DNA of 48,428 bases from Puia dinghuensis (lineage in GTDB: Bacteria > Bacteroidota > Bacteroidia > Chitinophagales > Chitinophagaceae), in the NCBI GenBank assembly GCA_026225275.1, contig JAMFSL010000035.1, positions 1-48,428 of the forward strand, given 5' to 3'. The position numbers were made by a program, and so were the translations under genes. Positions within the stretch are counted from its first letter, which is position 1. Each line of letters begins with the position of its first letter. Under the pieces are notes generated by a model, which saw nothing but the letters and a program-made list of their open reading frames with translations, did no database searches and was not told where the DNA came from. Shown here in pieces: positions 42,920-48,428 of this stretch.

Positions 42920-44251
42920 TTAGTTGTTTGTTTTCGCGGCCCCTCCCTCGGCCATGACGATGATTTTTCTTCCTTCGATCCGAAAGTGAATATTGAAATA
43001 GCTTAGCATATCCAGGAACTGGGCCGCACTGGCGCTACGCCGCATCTTGCCCGACAGCTGCCGCTCCGGCACTGCCCCCTCATAGACGACCTCTACGTCG
43101 TACCAGCGCGCTACCTGCCGCATGATCGTCCGGATGTCGGCGTCACTGAGCTGGAAATAACCATTCTTCCATGCGATAGCCTGTTCGAGATCGGCGTGGT
43201 CGGCCACCCGCAGGCCCCCGCTGCTCCTGTCCCAAACAGCCTGCTGCCCTACCTCTACTTTTGTCACTCCACTCCCCGCCTGCACCCGTACCTTTCCCTC
43301 CAGCAACGTCGTTTTGATATTCTCCTCATCCGCATAGCAATTCACATTAAAGCTCGTCCCCAACACATCGATGACCTGCTCTCCCGTCACGACCTGAAAG
43401 ACATGGTCCTTATCCTTTGCTACTTCGAAATAGCCTTCACCCGTCAGTGTCACCGTCCGTTTGTCGCCGCGAAAAACGGTAGGATAACGTAGTGTGCTGG
43501 CGGAATTGAGCCATACCGCCGTTCCATCCGACAGGACCAGTTGGTACTGGCCGCCGCGCGGTACGCTGATCGTATTGTAGGTTGGCGCTTCGTCCGGTGC
43601 TGGGCCGGGTGATTGCCCGCCGTCGTATACTGGCTGCCCGCCAGATTGATTTCCGGCCTGCCCGGAAGACTCCCCACCGCCATACACCAGTTGTCCGCCT
43701 TGTTGTTGGATGCTGACGCCGCTGCGGTCCCTGATCGTCGTGTTTTTTTCCTTTTGCAGCGGGACGAGCGTACCATCCGAAAGCGTCAGGGTGGCTTTGG
43801 CAGTACCGGGCGGGAATGCGTTGTTGATCGAATGGTTGGCGGCGAGGTTGCCAGTTGGCCGTTCATGCAGGTGATAGTACAGCCATCCGACGCCGCCGAG
43901 AAGAAAGATCAATATGGCTGCGGCTACGGCCGGAAAGGCCAGGGCCCGCCGATGGCGAGGCATAGACACGACCCGGAAGGTGCTGGGGGGGGATCCTGCG
44001 CCCGCGCGGAGCCCCTCCTGCAGGCCCGTTCGATCGGCGATGGCCTGAAAGATTCTTTCTTCAACCCGGTGGAGCGACTCTGCGTCGGGGGATTTTTCCA
44101 TATCTCCCGGATTCTCCCCCGGACTCTCGTACCGCCCTCCCGGATTCTCGTACCATCCGTCGAATTCTTTTTTTTCTTCGGGCGTGATCGTGCCCTCTTT
44201 CCATTTTTTGGCAAGTTCGTTGATACGCCGACTCGTAATTTTGCTGGACAT
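42920..44251 (-). CDS. FecR family anti-sigma factor
   Basis: From ATG 44251 (MSSKITSRRINELAKKWKEG) the product is 443 residues, longer than most FecR proteins because of two low-complexity inserts. The order is an N-terminal cytoplasmic sigma-binding part, a YENPGG/YESPGE repeat (about 30-50), one membrane helix (about 118-137, FPAVAAAILIFLLGGVGWLY), a Gly/Ser/Gln-rich duplicated segment, the FecR domain (SVPRGGQYQLVLSDGTAVWLN to KVEVGQQAVW) and a DUF4974 end (RQVARWYDVEVVY onwards). It should hold the ECF sigma factor encoded upstream until the STN domain of SusC signals. A start 13 codons earlier is possible but less family-like. Confidence 0.93.
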   Translation of the reverse strand: MSSKITSRRINELAKKWKEGTITPEEKKEFDGWYENPGGRYESPGENPGDMEKSPDAESLHRVEERIFQAIADRTGLQEGLRAGAGSPPSTFRVVSMPRHRRALAFPAVAAAILIFLLGGVGWLYYHLHERPTGNLAANHSINNAFPPGTAKATLTLSDGTLVPLQKEKNTTIRDRSGVSIQQQGGQLVYGGGESSGQAGNQSGGQPVYDGGQSPGPAPDEAPTYNTISVPRGGQYQLVLSDGTAVWLNSASTLRYPTVFRGDKRTVTLTGEGYFEVAKDKDHVFQVVTGEQVIDVLGTSFNVNCYADEENIKTTLLEGKVRVQAGSGVTKVEVGQQAVWDRSSGGLRVADHADLEQAIAWKNGYFQLSDADIRTIMRQVARWYDVEVVYEGAVPERQLSGKMRRSASAAQFLDMLSYFNIHFRIEGRKIIVMAEGGAAKTNN

Positions 44252-44315
44252 TAATGGGCGTTTAGGAGATAGCCAGTCGAGATAGCCCAAACCCTTAGTG
44301 GAGATGAAAAAAAAT

Positions 44316-44903
44316 TTACCAGAAGAGCCATAGCAGCGACCCCAGGAGGCTCCCCAGCACTACCCGTATCGTCTTCCGGGCCTTCGTCAGCTGCGCTTCT
44401 ACCGTTTTGACGGAAACGCCCAGATGATGGGCGATCTGTTGCAGCGTATAGCCGTCTTCGTGTTTCAATTGAAAGATCAGTCGTCTTTTTTGGGGCAGCG
44501 CGTTGACAGTGACCCGCAGTTGTTGTTGGAGCCGGTGATAATCTAATTGTTGTTGGAGAGATTCGCCGGACGCGGGAGTGATCGCAGCCAGTTCCTTTTT
44601 ATAGGTCTCCACCCGGACGCGCTTCGCCAACCGGTTGATGACCTCAAATTTTACCGCGACAGAAAAATAATGCTCGAAGCTTTTTTCCAGTAAGAAGGTA
44701 GTCCGCCTGCGCCAGAGTTTACAAAAGATGTCCTGCACCAACTCCTCCGCCTCCTCGGCCTCGCCGAGACGATATCGGGCCTTATCGTACAAACGCTTCC
44801 AATAACGCTGATATAGCGTTCGGAAGGCCCATTCATCGTCTTTTTGAAGCAATAGAGATAGCTCCGCATCCGACAGGACGTTATATGTCGAGTTGTTCTT
44901 CAA
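44316..44903 (-). CDS. ECF RNA polymerase sigma factor (FecI-like)
   Basis: The 195-residue protein has sigma region 2 (LYQRYWKRLYDKARYRLG, then EELVQDIFCKLWRRR, about 25-72) and region 4 (LPQKRRLIFQLKHEDGYT and IAHHLGVSVKTVEAQL, about 133-172), the pattern of Bacteroidota SusC-linked ECF factors. The frame opens at TTG 44903; no in-frame ATG lies near before region 2, so TTG is the best start. The last 14 residues (VVLGSLLGSLLWLF) are strongly hydrophobic, which could tether the factor at the membrane near FecR. It is the first gene of the fecI-fecR-susC-susD locus, with a 64 bp gap to fecR. An inverted repeat lies upstream. Confidence 0.93.
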   Translation of the reverse strand: MKNNSTYNVLSDAELSLLLQKDDEWAFRTLYQRYWKRLYDKARYRLGEAEEAEELVQDIFCKLWRRRTTFLLEKSFEHYFSVAVKFEVINRLAKRVRVETYKKELAAITPASGESLQQQLDYHRLQQQLRVTVNALPQKRRLIFQLKHEDGYTLQQIAHHLGVSVKTVEAQLTKARKTIRVVLGSLLGSLLWLFW

Positions 44904-44915
44904 TGCAGTTAGTTT

Positions 44916-44944
44916 TGCATATATGACATAAAATTACATATGCA
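44916..44944. promoter_or_regulatory. 7 bp inverted repeat upstream of the sigma factor
   Basis: TGCATAT (44916-44922) and ATATGCA (44938-44944) are perfect inverted arms 15 nt apart, 13 bp before the TTG start. This may be an operator or a promoter-overlapping site. The rest of the 258 bp gap (44904-45161) is A/T-rich and holds no gene that I can see. Confidence 0.35.
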
Positions 44945-45161
44945 GTTTATCAGCAGCCTTTCCTTAACCTGAATCGTGTTTGGTCTATAAATTTATAAAA
45001 AAATACAGAATACAAAAATATTTATCGGTCCATGGGCTCACTAATAAATATCTTATAAACATTAATATGTATGAAAATGCGGAAAAGACTCAGCTGATTT
45101 TTTTAGGAGCGCCGGGGACCGTAAGTCCAGCCTGATCTGGATAAAGCGATATCTTTATTGC

Positions 45162-45995
45162 ATGTCCACCCAATACACTTTCGTCAACGACGAATTCGTC
45201 CCGGCCGATCAGGCCTCGCTGCTGGCCTCCGACCTCTCTATCCAACGGGGCTATGGCATCTTCGACTTTTTTAAGACGCTCGGGGGTAGGGCGATCTTCC
45301 TGGATGATCACCTCGATCGCTTCTTTCATTCTGCCAATCATCTCCGGCTGGAGGTCGGCAGGACGCGCGAAGAGCTGACGGCCATTATTGCCGGGTTGCA
45401 GCAGCGCAATGCCATTTCCGACTCCGGCATCCGCATGACCCTCACAGGAGGCTACTCCGCGGATGGCTATAGCCTGGCCAAGTCCAATCTCGTCATTACT
45501 CAGCGGGCGCTCGATGGTCCCATTACCATGGAATGCCACGAGTCCATCCGGCTCGTCACCTATCCACACTCCCGCCAGATGCCCGAGGCGAAGACCATCG
45601 ATTACCTCATGGGTATCTGGCTGCAGCCCTATATCCGCCAGCACGGCGCCAATGACGTCTTGTATCACCAGGGTGGCGTCATCTCGGAGTCCCCGCGCTC
45701 GAATTTCTTCCTTGTCACGGCAGACGACATCCTCGTCACGCCCGCCCAAAATATCCTCAAAGGGATCACCCGCATGAAGATCCTGGAGGTCGCGCCTGCC
45801 TTCGTCCGGGTGGAAGAGCGTGATGTTGCCATCGAAGAACTACGCAGTGCCAAAGAGGCATTCATCACCAGTACCACCAAGCATATTCTGCCGATATCTC
45901 AAATTGACGGTCATCCGATTGGGCAGACGGTGCCGGGTCCTGTTTCCCAATGGCTCAATGAGCAGTTGTTTCAGCTTGTCACTCTAAATAAATAA
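45162..45995 (+). CDS. Class IV aminotransferase (branched-chain / D-amino acid / aminodeoxychorismate lyase type)
   Basis: The 277-residue PLP enzyme has a class IV fold: SLLASDLSIQRGYGIFDFFK near the start (about 19-38), DHLDRFFHSA, the Schiff-base Lys in EAKTIDYLMG (about 144) and VISESPRSNFFLV (about 170-182), which holds the conserved Glu and Ser/Asn for the cofactor ring and phosphate. It may transfer an amino group to a 2-oxo acid such as a branched-chain one, or act as aminodeoxychorismate lyase; sequence alone does not separate these. It stands alone; a TATCTTTA box just before the ATG at 45162 is a weak promoter candidate. The C-terminus is normal. Confidence 0.87.
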   Translation: MSTQYTFVNDEFVPADQASLLASDLSIQRGYGIFDFFKTLGGRAIFLDDHLDRFFHSANHLRLEVGRTREELTAIIAGLQQRNAISDSGIRMTLTGGYSADGYSLAKSNLVITQRALDGPITMECHESIRLVTYPHSRQMPEAKTIDYLMGIWLQPYIRQHGANDVLYHQGGVISESPRSNFFLVTADDILVTPAQNILKGITRMKILEVAPAFVRVEERDVAIEELRSAKEAFITSTTKHILPISQIDGHPIGQTVPGPVSQWLNEQLFQLVTLNK

Positions 45996-46063
45996 AAAAG
46001 GCCGTCGCCGGGTGACCGGTCCGGGACATTGAGCTTAATGAAAATTAGTAACTTTATCAGACC

Positions 46064-46975
46064 ATGCGGACGTTACCCTCTTGCCATATCCTCCTGCTAT
46101 GCCCACTGCTGCTGGTGACCTTGCTTGCCCATACCCAGCAACGTCCTCATACCCAGCAAGAGCACCAGGATACACTTCGGCTGCGGCATGATACACTATT
46201 ACTTCATTTTGCCGTGGATAAATATGATATTCAGCCGGCAGATGCTGTAAGGCCGGCCGGATTCTTCCATGACTCATTATTCAACGCAGGAAAGCTCGAT
46301 TCGGTGGTGATCATCGGGTACACCGATAAGACCGGCACCGTGGCTCACAATCAACACCTCTCCGCACAACGCGCCGATGCCGCAGGGGATTGGTTGCAGA
46401 CGCAACTGGGCGAGCTTTATAAGGCGGCGGGCCATCCCACATCTATGACGGAGGGTCTTCGCATCCGAGAAAACCTTTGGCGGCTCATCCCCGGCGGCAT
46501 CGCCCCAACCCCCGAACGCAGTGACAGCGACAACAGACGCGCCGAGATCATTATTTGCTATCACCTCGCACCACCACCACCCGCCGATACCGCCATCGCC
46601 CTTCACCGGGATTCGACCCAGCCAACCGTCGTCATCCCTGTCCCCATCAATTTTATCGTCGACACCCCTATTCCCACAGACGCCACCAGGCTGACCCTGC
46701 CCGATTACATCGCGACGCTGCGGAAATACGCTAACCATCGTATGGAGATCGACGGTTTTTGTAATTCGCTGACACCGCTCAACGGCCCCGATGACCCCCT
46801 GTTTATTCTCTCGGTTAAAAGAGCTAAATTTATTTACGATTGTATGGTCGATGCAGGGTTCGATCCCGCACGGCTGACCTACAAAGGGATGGGTAATGCA
46901 TCCCCCGTCAACCCCGACCCGGTTAACCTGCGACAGATGGATGCCAACATGCGAGTAGAAATAAAAATTTATTAA
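46064..46975 (+). CDS. Secreted protein with two OmpA-like domains
   Basis: The 303-residue protein has a signal peptide (about 1-24, LLLCPLLLVTLLAHTQ), a His/Gln-rich linker, and two tandem OmpA-C-like domains. Domain 1 (about 40-165) has LLLHFAVDKYDIQP, VVIIGYTDKTG and LSAQRADAAGDWL; domain 2 (about 195-303) has RMEIDGFCN, LSVKRAKFIYDCMVDAGFD and TYKGMGNASPV. OmpA-like domains bind peptidoglycan; two in a row without a barrel is unusual and suggests a peptidoglycan clamp or sensor. It is 1 bp apart from the next gene, so they are probably cotranscribed. Confidence 0.85.
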   Translation: MRTLPSCHILLLCPLLLVTLLAHTQQRPHTQQEHQDTLRLRHDTLLLHFAVDKYDIQPADAVRPAGFFHDSLFNAGKLDSVVIIGYTDKTGTVAHNQHLSAQRADAAGDWLQTQLGELYKAAGHPTSMTEGLRIRENLWRLIPGGIAPTPERSDSDNRRAEIIICYHLAPPPPADTAIALHRDSTQPTVVIPVPINFIVDTPIPTDATRLTLPDYIATLRKYANHRMEIDGFCNSLTPLNGPDDPLFILSVKRAKFIYDCMVDAGFDPARLTYKGMGNASPVNPDPVNLRQMDANMRVEIKIY

Positions 46976-46976
46976 T

Positions 46977-48089
46977 ATGTTAACCGCAGTTAAATCCACC
47001 CACGCCGAACTCATCAGCGACAGGATCCACTTCGATCCCTTTGCCGCCGCCAAAGCTGCCGGCACACGCCTCCCTGCCATCCAGATCCCCGCTTCCTTTT
47101 GGGCCGGGTTGCAGCCTCTTGTCCAAAAAATAACTTACAAAGCCAATAGTCCTTTGCCCACTGCGGATGTCCTCATCATTACCTGGACGACTGCAGAAGC
47201 CCAGACCCTTTCGGCTGTCTTCACTTCCAATCATGACTACCAGGCTACCTGGTATGCCTATACGTATGGTGCGCAGACTTTACTCAAAGAAATTCCCGCC
47301 AGCATCCTCGACGAAAAGGCCAATGCGGACAGTCTCGGGAAAGGCATTATCGGCTACTTCAATATCGTCACGGTCGATGGAAAGACTGTGGTTCTCTTCA
47401 AACCGGAGCTGCATCCTTCGGAAGATGGAAATAAATTACCGGTCATCGGTCTCATCAACCAGATAGCCGGTGAAGTGAACCCCTCACTCCTCCTCACCAC
47501 CGGAACGGCCGGCGCCATCGGATCATACCTCGAGGCGGCCGATGTCGTGATCACCAATCAAGCGAGATTCTATCTCACCAGTCCTGCGAGCTATGCCGCC
47601 TATCCCGGGATTACCAATAGCGTGCAACTGACGGCTCCTCCCGTCAGCTTTTCAACGGCATATATCACCAAATGCAATCAGCAGATCACTTCGCTGATCG
47701 AACCGGACCTTACCGCCATAGCAAAAGCAAAGAACTACCCCAGTCTGACCCGGATCCCGGCCATTTTTTACAATGATGTCCCTGGTACGAAACTCTACGA
47801 TGTCGTCTCATCCAACAGCTTTTCGCTCGATGACAAGAATGACACCGACGGATTGCAGAAGCTTGGTTCTGTCAATGACATGGATGACGCTTTTATCCTC
47901 TATGGATTGACGGAAAATGCGGGTACGGCGAAGCTGCCCTGGCTGTCGGTGCGTAATATCTCCGAGCCCCAGGCTCCCGATCTGTCGAAGGCCACCCTGT
48001 CCGAATGGGAAGAAATTTACGATGCATATGGCATGTATACTACTTATAACAGCGCCCTGGCTTGCTGGGCGGTAATTTGTGGACTATGA
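46977..48089 (+). CDS. Nucleoside-phosphorylase-fold protein, atypical
   Basis: The 370-residue protein lacks a signal peptide. Its centre (about 140-310) resembles the PNP/MTA-SAH-nucleosidase fold: a LPVIGLINQIAGEVNPSLL strand, LLTTGTAGAIGSYLEAADVVI (GTAG phosphate or ribose loop), and late DMDDAFILYGL and WLSVRNISEPQ segments in place of the usual MExxA and RxISD. The acids are swapped (Glu to Asp and Asp to Glu), and the N-terminal part (1-135) is unlike the standard enzyme. It may be a divergent nucleosidase or a non-catalytic relative. It starts right after the tandem-OmpA gene and overlaps the next gene by four bases. Confidence 0.7.
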   Translation: MLTAVKSTHAELISDRIHFDPFAAAKAAGTRLPAIQIPASFWAGLQPLVQKITYKANSPLPTADVLIITWTTAEAQTLSAVFTSNHDYQATWYAYTYGAQTLLKEIPASILDEKANADSLGKGIIGYFNIVTVDGKTVVLFKPELHPSEDGNKLPVIGLINQIAGEVNPSLLLTTGTAGAIGSYLEAADVVITNQARFYLTSPASYAAYPGITNSVQLTAPPVSFSTAYITKCNQQITSLIEPDLTAIAKAKNYPSLTRIPAIFYNDVPGTKLYDVVSSNSFSLDDKNDTDGLQKLGSVNDMDDAFILYGLTENAGTAKLPWLSVRNISEPQAPDLSKATLSEWEEIYDAYGMYTTYNSALACWAVICGL

Positions 48090-48428
48090 TGACAGTCAAC
48101 CAGATCATGACCGAGCTGAAATCCATGGGCAGCGATAGCATTAAGACGCTCCTGATGAAACATGGGATCAAAGAGCCCCTCTTCGGCGTGAAAGTCGAAC
48201 ACCTGAAGACTATCGAGAAGAAAGTCAAAAAAGACTATCAGCTCGCGAAAGACCTTTACGCCACCGGCAACGCCGACTCCATGTATCTCGCCGGGCTGAT
48301 CGCTGATGATGCTCACATGACGGCAGCCGATCTGCAAACCTGGGTCAGTCAGGCCCTCTCGCAAAACATCAGTGAATATACCGTTCCCTGGGTCACAGCC
48401 GGCAGTCCGCATGGCTATGAGCTTGCCC
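48086..48428 (+). CDS. DNA alkylation repair protein, AlkD-like (cut by window edge)
   Basis: The first 114 residues are visible, from ATG 48086 (MMTVNQIMTELKSMGSDSIK); ATG 48089 is an alternative. The HEAT-like helices LFGVKVEHLKTIEKKVKKDY and LYATGNADSMYLAGLIADD match AlkD-type DNA glycosylase/DNA-binding proteins (DUF-type DNA alkylation repair family). These remove or bind alkylated bases. The catalytic residues lie beyond the window. Its start overlaps the preceding stop as ATGA, implying translational coupling with the nucleosidase-fold gene. Confidence 0.85.
   Translation, partial: MMTVNQIMTELKSMGSDSIKTLLMKHGIKEPLFGVKVEHLKTIEKKVKKDYQLAKDLYATGNADSMYLAGLIADDAHMTAADLQTWVSQALSQNISEYTVPWVTAGSPHGYELA

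Noticed and set aside
30425-44903. Polysaccharide utilisation locus in the strict sense
   Set aside because: SusC/D and regulators are present but there is no glycoside hydrolase, lyase or carbohydrate esterase in the operon; peptide or amide use fits better.
46977-48089. Anti-phage nucleosidase effector
   Set aside because: The phosphorylase-like fold occurs in some defence proteins, but no sensor, NTPase or other defence gene is next to it, so there is no support.

Overview
The window looks like chromosomal DNA of a Bacteroidota bacterium, most likely the order Chitinophagales (Chitinophagaceae). The evidence is a SusC/SusD pair behind a FecI/FecR-type sigma/anti-sigma pair, type IX secretion and gliding proteins (PorV, GldJ), BshA for bacillithiol synthesis, large orphan MacB/FtsX-like permeases, promoter-like TAnnTTTG boxes and an absence of strong Shine-Dalgarno sequences. 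The DNA is moderately GC-rich. No rRNA, tRNA, CRISPR array, phage or insertion sequence was seen.

Layout. 1-15 kb holds housekeeping and envelope genes: the start of an FtsX-type permease, an RsmI-like methyltransferase, an AT-richer AAA/DUF4143 ATPase behind a tandem repeat, an M28 peptidase, bshA, then the minus-strand set ispF, dut, DUF4292 lipoprotein and EnvC-like protein, then porV and gldJ divergently arranged. 12.6-24.2 kb is an array of four large MacB/FtsX-like permeases (one frameshifted) flanking murF, with no ABC ATPase in the window. 24.3-28 kb is a three-gene two-component relay on the minus strand. 28-30.1 kb has a glycosyltransferase and a ChbG/YdjC-type deacetylase. 30.4-44.9 kb is a minus-strand locus: ECF sigma factor, FecR anti-sigma, STN-type SusC, SusD, amidase, tricorn-like S41 protease and DUF5117-type zinc protease. 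The last five are separated by only 13-34 bp (SusC to SusD to amidase to S41 to zinc protease) and end in a hairpin terminator. 45-48.4 kb carries a class IV aminotransferase, a tandem-OmpA protein, a divergent nucleoside-phosphorylase-fold protein and the start of an AlkD-like protein.

How parts work together. The sigma/FecR/SusC module should sense a ligand at the outer membrane through the STN domain and switch on its own uptake locus. The attached amidase and two proteases suggest the substrate is a peptide or amidated polymer rather than a plain glycan. The permease array has a non-coding signature: at three loci a GTATCGAAAG element lies 58-61 bp upstream of a sigma-54-like GG-N10-GC/GA element just before the permease start, suggesting a shared enhancer-dependent regulon.

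The most novel-looking signals are that permease promoter architecture; a structured dispersed repeat (stem with compensatory changes followed by TAAC(C)GGGGC) at three gene ends; a related repeat segment apparently inserted in frame in a permease; and five degenerate 32-34 bp repeats before the DUF4143 ATPase gene. All alignments were made by eye.
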